From NCBI RefSeq assembly GCF_026153355.1, contig NZ_CP110636.1:4154001-4218000 (forward strand): 64,000 nt of DNA, given 5' to 3'. Every line of letters starts with the position of its first letter. The first letter of the stretch is position 1. Both the position numbers and the translations under genes were made by a program. This document shows, in pieces, positions 18,716 to 27,871 of the stretch. A model generated the notes under the pieces. The model ran no database searches and had not been told where the DNA came from. It saw only the letters and a program-made list of their open reading frames with translations. The DNA is from Streptomyces endophytica (GTDB taxonomy: Bacteria; Actinomycetota; Actinomycetes; Streptomycetales; Streptomycetaceae).

Positions 18716-20169
18716 ATGCCGCTCACCCGGAGAGACTTCGCCAAGCGTTCCGCCCTCGCCGGCGCGGGGGTCGCGCTGGCCGGCAGCGCCGGCGTACTGG
18801 CCACCGCGCCCGGTGCGCTCGCCGCGGACGCGGCACGGGCCGCGGACGGCGAGGCCGACGGCCCCGGCCACCCGGCCGGCTACGGCCCGCTCCTGCCGGA
18901 CCCGGACGGCATCCTCGCGCTGCCCGCCGGGTTCTCGTACAAGATCGTCACCCACTCCGGCGTCACCAGGCTGGACAGCGGTGAGTCCACCCCCTCCAAC
19001 CACGACGGCACCGGCACCTTCCCGGGCACCGCGGCACCACCCTCCTCGTCAACAACCACGAGCTGAAGGGCCCGCGCGCCAACTGGCCGCACCCGGTGCC
19101 GCTCGCCGAGGGACTGGTCTACGACCCGGCCGCGGCCGGCGGCTGCACCGTCGTCGAGGTCGCCGAGGACGGCACCCCGGTCGGTGAATGGGTCGGCATA
19201 GCCGGCACGTCCACCAACTGCGCGGGCGGCACCACCCCTTGGGGCACCTGGCTCACCTGCGAGGAGACCGAGGACAAGGCCGGCGAGCACGGCATGACCA
19301 GGGACCACGGCTACGTCTTCGAGGTCGACCCCCACGACTGCAAGGCCGGCCGCGACCCCGAGCCCGTGAAGGCGCTGGGCCGTTACGCCCACGAGGCCGT
19401 CGTCGTCGACCCCCGGCGCGGCCACCTCTACCTGACCGAGGACGCCGCCGGCCCCAACGGCCTCTTCTACCGCTGGACCCCGCCGCAGGGCTTCCACCAC
19501 GGCCGCGGCCGGCTCCGCACCCTCGCCGACGACGCCGGTGTGCTCCAGGCGTTCAAGTGCTTCGACTCCGGCGGCCGGTTCGTCGACGACCTCTCCCGCG
19601 CCACCCGGCCCGGCACCGTCTACGGCGTCGACTGGATCGACGTGCCCGACCGCGACGCCCGGACCACCTCCGTCCGCAAGCAGTTCAAGGACGGCGAGAT
19701 CACCCGCGCCCGCAAGCTGGAGGGCCTGTGGTGGGCGGACGGCGGCGCCTATGTGGTGTCCTCCTACGCCCGCGAGGAGAGCCCGGTCCGGCACGACGGG
19801 CAGGTCTGGTTCTACGACCCGCGGCGGCGGACCCTGACCCTGAAGGTGCTGCTCGGCATCAACCCCGACCCCGGCGAGGACGGCGCGTTCGACGGCCCGG
19901 ACAACATCACCGTCTCGCCCTACGGCGGCCTGATCATCGCCGAGGACGGCGAGGGCGTCCAGCACCTCTTCGGCGCCACCGAGGACGGCCGCACCTACCC
20001 CCTGGCCCGCAACGACCTCAACATCGGCACCGCCGGGAAGCCCGAGTACAGCGAGTTCACCGGCCCGGTCTTCTCCCCGGACGGCCGCACCCTCTTCGCC
20101 AACATCCAGGAGCCCGGCATCATGCTGGCCATCACCGGCCCCTGGAAGCGGCAGCCCCGCCGGCGCTAG
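18716..20169 (+). CDS. PhoX-type (DUF839) secreted phosphatase, one-base frameshift
   Basis: A Tat-exported protein of about 484 residues. The Tat signal is RRDFAKRS followed by a hydrophobic stretch to about residue 38. The mature part belongs to the DUF839/PhoX alkaline phosphatase family, with NNHELKGPRANW, GGTTPWGTWLTCEET, GRYAHEAVVVDP and PDNITVSPYGGL. The frame breaks at 19029-19034, where one C is missing (GTR-GTTLLVNNHE becomes out of frame). The ATG at 18716 has an AGGAG site 7 nt upstream; the in-frame ATG at 18710 is too close. The candidate PHO box supports phosphate-starvation control. Confidence 0.85.
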
Positions 20170-21070
20170 CGTCCGGCGCGGCGGGGAGCAACCGCCGTGA
20201 GCAGGTAGTAGTCCAGCAGCCCGGTCTCGTACGCCGTCAGATAGCGGCGCGGCCACTCGTCGTCGGAGAGCTCGGGCTGCTGGGCCATGTACCGGTCGTA
20301 CGGCTCCCACACCGCGTCGCCGATCGGCCGGACCGTGAGGTCCCGCAGCCCGGCCGCGGCCAGCGTCCCGGCGAACTCGTCGATCACATGCGGCACGTCC
20401 AGCCCGTCGGCGTACGGCGGCAGCAGCCCGGGCAGCTCTTGGGCGGCCGCCGCGGTGCGGGCGAAGAACGTGGTCAGCGCCAGCCGGCCGCCCGGCCGCA
20501 GCACCCGCACCGCCTCCCGGGCGAAGGCGGCCGGGGAGCGGAAGTGCTGGACCGCCTCGACGGAGTACAGGCAGTCGACGGTGTCCGCGGGCAGCGGCAT
20601 CCGCTGGGCGGACCCCAGCACGAACGTCAGCCGCCCGGTGCCGCCGGTGTCCCCGGCGAGCAGCTCGGTGTGCGCCGCCCGGGCCCGGGCGATCTGGTCG
20701 GGGTGCGCGTCCAGACCGATGACCGGGGTCAGCCCGAACTCCCGCAGCGCCAGCGCACAGCCCAGCCCGCGCCCGCAGCCGGCCTCCAGGGCGCCGCGGC
20801 CCCGCGCCTCGCCGAACGTGCCGAGCACCAGGCGGTAGAGGTCCTGCTCGCTGCGCACCCGGTCCGCCTCGGTCAGCCGCCGGCCCGTCAGGTCCCCAGC
20901 TCCGCCCAGTAGCCGAAGTTGATGAACCCGCCGGCGAAGGCGGGCACGGTGGCCAGGTCCCACTCGCCGTAGACCTTCGCGACCCGGGGCGGCAGGTCCG
21001 GCGCGGGCGCTGGGCCGTCCGGGTGGCCGGCGCCTCCGGCCGGGCCGGTCTGCGGCTGCTGCTGCGCCAT
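20166..21070 (-). CDS. class I SAM-dependent methyltransferase, one-base frameshift
   Basis: A methyltransferase of about 301 residues after restoring a fifth C in the run at 20894-20897. The N-terminal part (MAQQQPQTG to FINFGYWAEL) starts at the ATG at 21070. The C-terminal part carries motif I ALEAGCGRGLGCAL, motif II PVIGLDAHPDQIARA and the post-motif RMPLPADTVDCLYSVEAVQH. This resembles C-methyltransferases of sterol/tocopherol or natural-product type, but the substrate is unknown. It is divergent from the neighbouring flavoprotein gene (70 bp between starts). Its stop overlaps the phosphatase stop by 4 bp. Confidence 0.8.
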
Positions 21071-21140
21071 CGCGAAGGCTCCTTCCGCGGCCGGCGGGCG
21101 GGACGGGGAATCCTGGGGGCGGCGGGACGTTGAAGCAGGG

Positions 21141-22175
21141 GTGGTGAACTCGACGACACGGACGACACAATTTTCGGTCCTGGACCGCTCCCGCACCAGG
21201 GAAGGGCACCCGGAGGCGGCCGCCCTGCGGGACACGGTGGCGCTGGCCCGCCGCGTCGAGGAGCTCGGCTACCACCGCTTCTGGGTCTCCGAGCACCACA
21301 GCGTGCCGGGCGTGGCCGGCTCCGCGCCGACCGTGCTCGCCGCCGCGGTGGCCGCCGCGACGTCCCGGATCCGGGTCGGCACCGGCGGGGTGATGCTGCC
21401 CAACCACCGGCCGCTGGTGGTCGCCGAGCAGTTCGGGGTGCTGGAGTCGCTCTTCCCCGGCCGGATCGACATGGGGCTCGGCCGGTCGGTCGGCTTCACC
21501 GGCGGGATCCGCCGCGCCCTGGGCACGGACAAGGACGCCACCGAGGACTTCGGTGCTCAACTGGCCGAGCTGATCGGCTACTTCACCGGTGAGCAGACCG
21601 CCCATCCGCAGGTCCACGCGCGGCCCGCGGAGGGGCTGAGGATCCCGGCGTTCGTCCTGGCGACCGGGGCCGGCGCGCGGATCGCCGCGGCGGCCGGGCT
21701 GGCGCTGGTCATCGGCGACGTCCGCGGCCGGCAGCGGATGCTGGACGCCGTCGACGGCTACCGCGAGGACTTCCGGCCCTCGCCGCTGTGGGAGCGGCCG
21801 TACGTGGTCGTCTCCGGGACGGTGGCGGTGGCGGACAGCGAGGCGGCGGCGCGCCGGCTGCTGCTGCCGGAGGCCCGCTCGCTGGCGCACTCCCGCACGC
21901 ACGGCGTCTTCCCGCCGCTGCGGCCCGCCGAGGACGGCCCGGCGGCCACGGCCGGCATGTCCGACCGTGAGCGCGGGTTCTACGAGGACGCCCTGCGCGG
22001 GCACGTCCACGGCACGGAGGAGCAGGTCGCCGACGCCCTCGGCACGCTGATCGACCGCAGCGGCGCGGACGAGGTGCTGGTCACCACCAGCACCTACGAC
22101 CGCGCGGCGCTGACCGAGTCGTACGAGCGGCTGGCGCGGGTCGCCGGGCTCACAGTGCCTGACCCGCGGGTTTGA
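21141..22175 (+). CDS. LLM-class flavin-dependent oxidoreductase
   Basis: A 344-residue luciferase-like monooxygenase. It shows the family features ELGYHRFWVSEHHSVPG near residue 34, IRVGTGGVMLPNHRPLVVAEQFG near 73 and FPGRIDMGLGRS near 110, and it probably uses FMN or F420. The start is GTG at 21141 or GTG at 21144 (adjacent codons). It overlaps the opposite-strand TerD gene by 26 bp at the 3' ends. Function beyond the oxidoreductase class is not predictable. Confidence 0.88.
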   Translation: MVNSTTRTTQFSVLDRSRTREGHPEAAALRDTVALARRVEELGYHRFWVSEHHSVPGVAGSAPTVLAAAVAAATSRIRVGTGGVMLPNHRPLVVAEQFGVLESLFPGRIDMGLGRSVGFTGGIRRALGTDKDATEDFGAQLAELIGYFTGEQTAHPQVHARPAEGLRIPAFVLATGAGARIAAAAGLALVIGDVRGRQRMLDAVDGYREDFRPSPLWERPYVVVSGTVAVADSEAAARRLLLPEARSLAHSRTHGVFPPLRPAEDGPAATAGMSDRERGFYEDALRGHVHGTEEQVADALGTLIDRSGADEVLVTTSTYDRAALTESYERLARVAGLTVPDPRV

Positions 22176-23322
22176 CCATCCCCCGGACCGTGCGGGCGTC
22201 GACGAACTCGCCCATGGCGGTCATCTCCCACTCGCCGGAGAACTGGCGGATCAGCTTCGCCATCATCACGCCCGTGCGCGGTTCGCCGTGGGTGAGGTCG
22301 AAGCGGACCAGTTCCTCGCCGGTCTGGGCGTCCAGCAGGCGGCAGTAGGCCTTGGCGACGTCGGAGAACTTCTGGCCGGAGAAGGAGTTCACGACGAAGA
22401 CCAGGCCGGTCACCTCCGGGGGCACCCCGCCGAGGTGGACGGTGATCGCCTCGTCGTCGCCGGCGCCCTCGCCGGTGAGGTTGTCGCCGGAGTGCTGGAC
22501 CGCGCCGCCGAGGATCATCAGCTTGCCGAAGAAGCAGTTGTCGATCTTCTTGCGGTCCGGGCCGTAGGCGATGACGGAGGCGTCCAGGTCGATGTTCTTG
22601 CCGCGGAAGGCGGGCTCCCAGCCGAGGCCCATCCGGACCGAGCCGAGCAGCGGGCGGCCGCCCTTGACCAGCGAGACGGTCTGGTTCTTCTGCAGGCTGA
22701 CCCGGCCCTTGTCGAGGTTGACCTTCCCGGAGCCGGGTGCCGGCGCGGCGGGCGCGGCCGGTGCCGGCGGGGCGGGAGGCGCGGGCGGGGCCGATGGTGC
22801 GGCGGGGGCGGCGGCCGGAGCGGCCGGTTCCTCCACGCTCACGCCGAAGTCGGTGGCGATCCCCGCCAGGCCGTCGGCGTAGCCCTGGCCGACCGCGCGG
22901 ACCTTCCAGGCCCCGGCCCGGCGGTAGATCTCGACGACCACCAGCGCGGTCTCCGTGCCCAGCCGCGGCGGGGTGAAGGTGGCGATCAGGCTGCCGTCGT
23001 CGGCGTTGCGGACCGTGCCGGTCGGCTCGGTGCCCGCGAAGGTGGCGCCGGAGGCGTCCGGGCTCGCGGTGACCACGATCTTCTCGATGGCGTCGGGCAC
23101 CGCGGCGGTGTCCACCGTGATGGTGTCGCCGCCGGCCGCCGCGGAGTACGTCACGCCGGGGCCCGTGGGCTGGTTGTAGAACACGAAGTCGTCGTCGGAG
23201 CGCACCTTGCCGTCGGCGCCGAGCAGCAGGCCAGACACGTCCAGCCGTACGGGGGCGGTGACGTCCACCGCGACCCGCACGGCGGTGAGCGGGAGGTTCG
23301 AGCCAGGAGTCATAGCGGTCAT
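22150..23322 (-). CDS. tandem TerD-domain stress protein
   Basis: A 390-residue cytosolic protein with two TerD domains, about residues 1-165 and 205-390, joined by an Ala/Pro linker near 169-197. TerD domains bind calcium; the Asp-rich DDDFVFYNQP and GAGDDEAITVHL loops are visible. Such proteins belong to tellurite-resistance/phage-inhibition type stress systems. No other ter genes are adjacent. The start is ATG at 23322, or ATG at 23313 three codons later; neither has a strong ribosome-binding site. Confidence 0.88.
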   Translation of the reverse strand: MTAMTPGSNLPLTAVRVAVDVTAPVRLDVSGLLLGADGKVRSDDDFVFYNQPTGPGVTYSAAAGGDTITVDTAAVPDAIEKIVVTASPDASGATFAGTEPTGTVRNADDGSLIATFTPPRLGTETALVVVEIYRRAGAWKVRAVGQGYADGLAGIATDFGVSVEEPAAPAAAPAAPSAPPAPPAPPAPAAPAAPAPGSGKVNLDKGRVSLQKNQTVSLVKGGRPLLGSVRMGLGWEPAFRGKNIDLDASVIAYGPDRKKIDNCFFGKLMILGGAVQHSGDNLTGEGAGDDEAITVHLGGVPPEVTGLVFVVNSFSGQKFSDVAKAYCRLLDAQTGEELVRFDLTHGEPRTGVMMAKLIRQFSGEWEMTAMGEFVDARTVRGMVKPAGQAL

Positions 23323-23419
23323 GCCGGGACCAACGATCGGTTCGCCTTTGCGGTTCCATTACCCGCGGCCGGACGGCCGCCAGGCCGCCTGACCGCCGTC
23401 CGCCGCACCGTCCCCTGCC

Positions 23420-23692
23420 TCACCGTCGGTCGCGGGAGTTGCCGAACAGCAGCCGGTAGGCGATCAGCAGGACCAGCGCACCGGCGACCGAGGCGATCCA
23501 CATGGACGGTTCGCCGAAGTCCTTCGGTATCGGGCGGTGCAGGAACTTGAGGGACAGCCAGCCGCCGATGAAGGACCCCACGATGCCGATCAGGGTCGTG
23601 CCGACGATCCCGCCCGGGTCCCGCCCCGGCAGCAGGACCTTGGCGATGATGCCCGCGATCAGCCCCAGTACGAGCCAGCTGACGATGCCCAT
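23420..23692 (-). CDS. GlsB/YeaQ/YmgE-family membrane protein
   Basis: A 90-residue protein with three hydrophobic segments and the glycine motifs of the transglycosylase-associated family (LVLGLIAGIIAKVLLPGRDPGG, then GIVGSFIGGWL). The ATG at 23692 follows a GAGGAA site. Members are small envelope-stress proteins of unknown biochemical role. In Streptomyces they are usually single genes, as here. Confidence 0.85.
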   Translation of the reverse strand: MGIVSWLVLGLIAGIIAKVLLPGRDPGGIVGTTLIGIVGSFIGGWLSLKFLHRPIPKDFGEPSMWIASVAGALVLLIAYRLLFGNSRDRR

Positions 23693-23827
23693 GATGCGTT
23701 CCTCGTTCCTGCGCGTGTGTGCGTGCCCAGCGGTGTGCCGGTACACAGACCAGGACGCCACGTGGACGGCGCGGGTTCCGTGGCGGGTCCGTACCCCGCG
23801 CGCACCACCCGGAACGGCGGCCGGCGG

Positions 23828-24646
23828 TCAGTACGGCCATCGGGGCGGATCGGTGCAGAACGCGCCGCCGAGGTGGGCGTGTTCCGGATTGCCGGGGGCC
23901 AGTGCGCCCTGGGCGGCGAGGAGTTCCGCGGCGTACGGCTCGGAGTCGTCCTGCGGCTCGTACCCGAGGGCCCGCGCGGACGACAGGTCCCACCACAGGC
24001 GGGTGTTGGCGGAGGAGCCGTAGACGACGGTGTGGCCGACGTCCGGCGCGGTGAGCGCGGCGTGCAGCAGCCGGGCCGCGTCGGCCGGGCTCAGCCAGAT
24101 CGACAGCATCCGCACCGTGGTCGGTTCCGGGTAGCAGGAGCCGATCCGGACGGACACGGTCTCGATGCCGTGCAGGTCCCAGTAGAGCGAGGCGAGGTCC
24201 TCGCCGAACCCCTTGGAGAGCCCGTAGTAGGTGTCCGGGCGGCGCGGGGTGTCCACCGGGATGGCGCCGGAGCCGTCGGCCGGGCGCGGGGTGAAGCCGA
24301 CCGCGTGGTTGGAGGAGGCGAAGACGATCCGGCGGACGCCCGCCTCGCGGGCCGCCTCGTAGAGGTGGTAGGTGCCCTCGATGTTGGCGCGCAGGATCTT
24401 CTCGAACGGGGCCTCCAGCGAGATCCCGGCGAGGTGGACGATCGCGTCGACCCCGCGCACCGCCTCGCGCAGTGCCTCCTTCTCGGCCAACTCGGCCGTG
24501 ATGGCCTCCGCTTCGCCCGCCGCGCTCTCGATGGGGCGCTGGTCGAACAGGCGCAGCCGGTACCCGTAGGGCGGCAGCAGTTCGCGCATCAGGGTGCCGA
24601 GGCCGCCGGCGGCGCCGGTGAGCAGGACGGTGCGGGGTGCGGTCAT
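23828..24646 (-). CDS. udh: NAD-dependent uronate dehydrogenase-like epimerase/dehydratase
   Basis: A 272-residue short-chain (extended) Rossmann enzyme. The NAD site is LLTGAAGGLGTLM near residue 8, and the catalytic YxxxK appears in DTYYGLSKGFGEDLA near residue 138. The SSNHAVGF and VRIGSC segments fit uronate dehydrogenase, which oxidises glucuronate or galacturonate to the aldarolactone. The assignment leans on the divergent kdgD gene and the ketoglutarate-semialdehyde dehydrogenase further on. The ATG at 24646 is used because the upstream 29 codons are Pro-rich and unconserved and a GGAG site precedes it. Confidence 0.7.
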   Translation of the reverse strand: MTAPRTVLLTGAAGGLGTLMRELLPPYGYRLRLFDQRPIESAAGEAEAITAELAEKEALREAVRGVDAIVHLAGISLEAPFEKILRANIEGTYHLYEAAREAGVRRIVFASSNHAVGFTPRPADGSGAIPVDTPRRPDTYYGLSKGFGEDLASLYWDLHGIETVSVRIGSCYPEPTTVRMLSIWLSPADAARLLHAALTAPDVGHTVVYGSSANTRLWWDLSSARALGYEPQDDSEPYAAELLAAQGALAPGNPEHAHLGGAFCTDPPRWPY

Positions 24647-24863
24647 GGGCGGTGGGCTCCTCGGGCGGTGGGGTGGGCCGGACGGCGCCGGTACGGCACG
24701 GACGGGAACCGCGTTCATGTCCGTGGACGCCACACGCTAGGGAGGCCATCATGGCCGGTCAAGACATGTGACGGATCGGGTAAATCCGCTTGTAATCCCT
24801 TTGAGGTCAGGGAAGTTGGGCATCCTTGACCGGTGTGGGGCGGCTGCTCTAGCGTGACGTCGT

Positions 24864-24881
24864 CGTTCAGGAATATGGACG
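24864..24881. promoter_or_regulatory. candidate IclR operator in the udh-kdgD divergent region
   Basis: CGTTCAGGAATATGGACG has imperfect dyad symmetry and shares the CGTTC-N8-GRACG plan with the site at 30066-30083 beside the IclR gene. It lies in the 288-bp region between udh and kdgD and could control both. No other feature is evident in that region. Confidence 0.4.
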
Positions 24882-24934
24882 TCGATCAGAAACGTGCACG
24901 TACGGAAGCGTGCAGGCATGGCAGGGAGAGCCCC

Positions 24935-25906
24935 GTGACCGCACACCCTCCTCCCACCGCGGCCGGCCCCCGGCTCGCCGACCGCCTCGACGGACCGCTG
25001 TTCTTCCCGGTGACCGCGTACGGCCCCGACGGCGCCCTGGAGCTGACGGCCTTCCGCGCCCACGTGCGGAGCGGCATCGACGCGGGCGCGGGCGCGGTCT
25101 TCGCCTGCTGCGGCACCGGCGAGTTCCACGCGCTTGGCCCCGAGGAGTTCGCCGACTGCGTCGCGGCCGCGGTCGAGGAGGCCGCCGGCCGGGTCCCGGT
25201 GATCGCCGGCACCGGCTACGGCACCGCGCTCGCCGCCCACTTCGCCCGCCTCGCCCACCGGGCGGGTGCCGACGGACTGCTCGCCATGCCGCCCTACCTC
25301 GTCGTCGCCGGGCAGGACGGCCTGTTGCGGCACTACACCGCACTCGCCGCCACCACCCCGCTGCCGGTCATCGTCTACCAGCGCGACAACGCCGTCTTCG
25401 CCCCGTCCACCGTCGTCGCCCTGGCCCGCACCCCGGGCATCATCGGCCTCAAGGACGGCCTGGGCGACCTCGATCTGCTGCAGCGCATCATCAGCGCGGT
25501 CCGCACCGAGGCCCCCGGCGAGGACTTCCTCTACTTCAACGGCCTGCCCACCGCCGAACTCACCGGCCCCGCCTACCTGGGCCTGGGGGTGCGCCGCTAC
25601 TCCTCCGCCGTCTTCGCCTTCGCCCCCGAGATCGCCCTCGCCTTCCACCGGGCGCTCACCACCGGCGACCAGGAGACCGTGCGGCGGCTGCTGGACGGCT
25701 TCTACCGGCCGCTGGTCGAACTCCGCAACCAGGGCCGCGGCTACGCCGTCTCGCTGGTCAAGGCGGGCGTCCGGCTGCGCGGCCCGGACGTCGGCGAGGT
25801 CCGGCCCCCGCTGTGCGCACCGGCCCCCGCACACCTGGAGCAGCTGGCCGAACTGCTCGACCGCGGCCTGGCGCTGGCCGCGGCGGCACCCGGGACCGGC
25901 GCCTGA
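24935..25906 (+). CDS. kdgD: 5-dehydro-4-deoxyglucarate dehydratase
   Basis: A 323-residue DapA-superfamily lyase. The Schiff-base lysine is in GIIGLKDGLGDLDLL near residue 175 and the tyrosine is in PVIVYQRDN near 150. The CCGTGEFHAL segment matches 5-dehydro-4-deoxyglucarate dehydratases, which convert KDG to 2-oxoglutarate semialdehyde with loss of water and CO2. The GTG at 24935 follows a GGGAGAG site. The product is the substrate of the aldehyde dehydrogenase at 30244. The stop overlaps the next start (TGATG). Confidence 0.88.
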   Translation: MTAHPPPTAAGPRLADRLDGPLFFPVTAYGPDGALELTAFRAHVRSGIDAGAGAVFACCGTGEFHALGPEEFADCVAAAVEEAAGRVPVIAGTGYGTALAAHFARLAHRAGADGLLAMPPYLVVAGQDGLLRHYTALAATTPLPVIVYQRDNAVFAPSTVVALARTPGIIGLKDGLGDLDLLQRIISAVRTEAPGEDFLYFNGLPTAELTGPAYLGLGVRRYSSAVFAFAPEIALAFHRALTTGDQETVRRLLDGFYRPLVELRNQGRGYAVSLVKAGVRLRGPDVGEVRPPLCAPAPAHLEQLAELLDRGLALAAAAPGTGA

Positions 25907-27135
25907 TGCGCGCCGCCGCCTTCCTCTACCCCTGGGACGTCATCGGCGACCCGGACGCCCCCGCACGCCTCGCCGGTCTCGGCATCGACCAGGTCGCCCT
26001 GGCCGCCGCCTACCACTCCACCCGCGCCCTCACCCCGCGCCACCCGCGCCACCGCATCGTCACCGCCCGGCACTCCGCCGTCCTCTACCCGCCGGACCCC
26101 GCCCGCTGGGCCGGCCGGGAGCTCCGCCCCTACACCCCGGACTGGGTGGCCGGCCCGGACCCCTTCGGCGCGGCCGCCCGGGCGCTGGCCGACGCGGGCC
26201 TGGAGGTGCACAGCTGGGTCGTCCTGGCGCACAACTCCCGTCTGGGCGCCGAGCATCCGTCCGTCGTGGTCCGCAACGCCTACGGCGACGCCTACCCGTG
26301 GGCGCCGTGCATCGCCCGGCCCGAGGTGCGCGGCTACCTCGTCGACCTCGCCGCCGAGGCCGCGGTCCGCCCGGGCGCCCGCGGTACGGAACTGGAGTCC
26401 TGCGGCTGGTACGGGCTGGCCCATCTGCACGCCCACGACAAGATCGCCGGAGTGCCGCTCTCCGGCGCCGCCCAGTACCTGATGTCGGTCTGCTTCTGCC
26501 CGGTCTGCGCCGAGGGGTACCGCCGACTGGGCGGGTCCGCCGAGGAGTTGCGGGCGGCGGTGGTGCGCGCCCTGGAGCCGCTCTGGTCGGCGGGCGCGGC
26601 CTCCCCGGCGGCCGCGCCGACCGACCGGGAGGGGGAGTGGGCCGCCGTCGAGGCCCTGCTCGGCGCGGAGCCGGCGGGTGTGCTGCGCACCTGGCGGGAC
26701 CGCGCCGCCCGGAGGTTGCGGCGCGCGGTGGTGGGCGCCGTACGGGCGGCCGCGCCGGACGGCTTCCGGGTGCTGCTGCACGCCGATCCCGCCGCCCACC
26801 GCTGCGGCGCGCACCCCGGGGTGGACCCGGCGCAGGCCCTGGCCGACGCGGACGGTGTGGTCCTGCCCTGCACCGGCGGCGCCGCGGTCCGGGCCGCGGT
26901 ACTCGGCCCGTTCGCCGGCCCGCGCCCCGCCGCCGCGACGGTCGCCGCCAACCTCACCATCGTCTCCGGCATGGGCGGCAGCCCCCGCACCCTCGCCGCC
27001 GACGCCGCCCACGCCGCCCGTCTGGGCGCCGACGAGCTGCGCCTGTACCACGCGGGCCTGGCCGGCAACGACGACCTGACCGCCGTACGGGAGGCGCTGG
27101 CCGCGCTCAGGGACCGGCCGGGGGAGGGGCCGTAG
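25906..27135 (+). CDS. protein of unknown function coupled to kdgD
   Basis: A 409-residue soluble protein that I cannot name. The N-terminal 200 residues look like a TIM-barrel glycosidase-type fold (FLYPWDVIGDP, LGIDQVALAAAYHST, LEVHSWVVLAHN). A compact cysteine cluster C196-x-C198-x2-C201 (MSVCFCPVC) follows and could bind metal or form a redox site. The start overlaps the kdgD stop by one base, so the two are translated together, which suggests a part in sugar-acid use. The 3' end overlaps the opposite-strand response regulator by 29 bp. Confidence 0.7.
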   Translation: MRAAAFLYPWDVIGDPDAPARLAGLGIDQVALAAAYHSTRALTPRHPRHRIVTARHSAVLYPPDPARWAGRELRPYTPDWVAGPDPFGAAARALADAGLEVHSWVVLAHNSRLGAEHPSVVVRNAYGDAYPWAPCIARPEVRGYLVDLAAEAAVRPGARGTELESCGWYGLAHLHAHDKIAGVPLSGAAQYLMSVCFCPVCAEGYRRLGGSAEELRAAVVRALEPLWSAGAASPAAAPTDREGEWAAVEALLGAEPAGVLRTWRDRAARRLRRAVVGAVRAAAPDGFRVLLHADPAAHRCGAHPGVDPAQALADADGVVLPCTGGAAVRAAVLGPFAGPRPAAATVAANLTIVSGMGGSPRTLAADAAHAARLGADELRLYHAGLAGNDDLTAVREALAALRDRPGEGP

Positions 27136-27871
27136 GGCGGACGAACCCGCACTCGTACGCCGTGATGACGGCCTGGGTGCGGTCCCGCACGCCGAGTTTG
27201 GCCAGCACCCCCGCGACATGGGTCTTCACCGTGGCGGGGCCCACGCCCAGGCGGTCGGCGATCTCGGCGTTGGTCAGGCCCGCGGTCATCAGCCGCAGCA
27301 CCGCCCCCTCCCGGTCCGACAGCCGGGACCGGAGCCGCCGGGCGGTGTCCTCCGCGGCCCGCTGCCCGGCGTGGTGGGCGGCCAGCCGGCGCACCGCGGC
27401 CGGGAACAGCAGCGAGTCGCTGCGCGCCACCAGCCGTACCGCCTGTACCAGTTCGTCCGCGCCGGACCGTTTGAGCAGGAAACCACTGGCACCGGCGCGC
27501 AGCGCGTCGTAGACGTAGGCGTCGTTCTCGAAGGTCGTCACCACGATGATCCGCGGGGGCTCGGGCATCCCGGCGAGCACCTGCTCGGTCGCCCGGATCC
27601 CGTCGATCTCCGGCATCCGCACGTCCATCAGCACCACGTCCGGGCGCAGCGACCGGATCAGCGGCACCGCCTCGGCTCCGGTGGACGCCTCGCCGACGAC
27701 CTCCAGGTCGGGCTCGGCGCCCAGGATCGCGCGCAGCGCGGTGCGCACCATCCGCTCGTCGTCGGCGAGGACGATGCGCAGCGGCGGCGGGGTGTGCGGC
27801 AACCCGTCCCGCTCTGGGATGGGCAACCCGTCCCGCTTCGCCGACGGCTCCGTGGCCGGTTCCTGTGTCAT
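27107..27871 (-). CDS. NarL/LuxR-family response regulator
   Basis: A 254-residue response regulator. The receiver domain has DDE near residue 37 and the phospho-acceptor Asp in VVLMDVRMPEIDG near residue 81, with the conserved Lys in GFLLKRSGADEL. The C-terminal LuxR helix-turn-helix is LTNAEIADRLGVGPATVKTHV near residue 210. The ATG at 27871 overlaps the stop of its histidine kinase (ATGA). An upstream 30-residue Pro/Glu-rich extension precedes the receiver. Confidence 0.93.
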   Translation of the reverse strand: MTQEPATEPSAKRDGLPIPERDGLPHTPPPLRIVLADDERMVRTALRAILGAEPDLEVVGEASTGAEAVPLIRSLRPDVVLMDVRMPEIDGIRATEQVLAGMPEPPRIIVVTTFENDAYVYDALRAGASGFLLKRSGADELVQAVRLVARSDSLLFPAAVRRLAAHHAGQRAAEDTARRLRSRLSDREGAVLRLMTAGLTNAEIADRLGVGPATVKTHVAGVLAKLGVRDRTQAVITAYECGFVRPTAPPPAGP

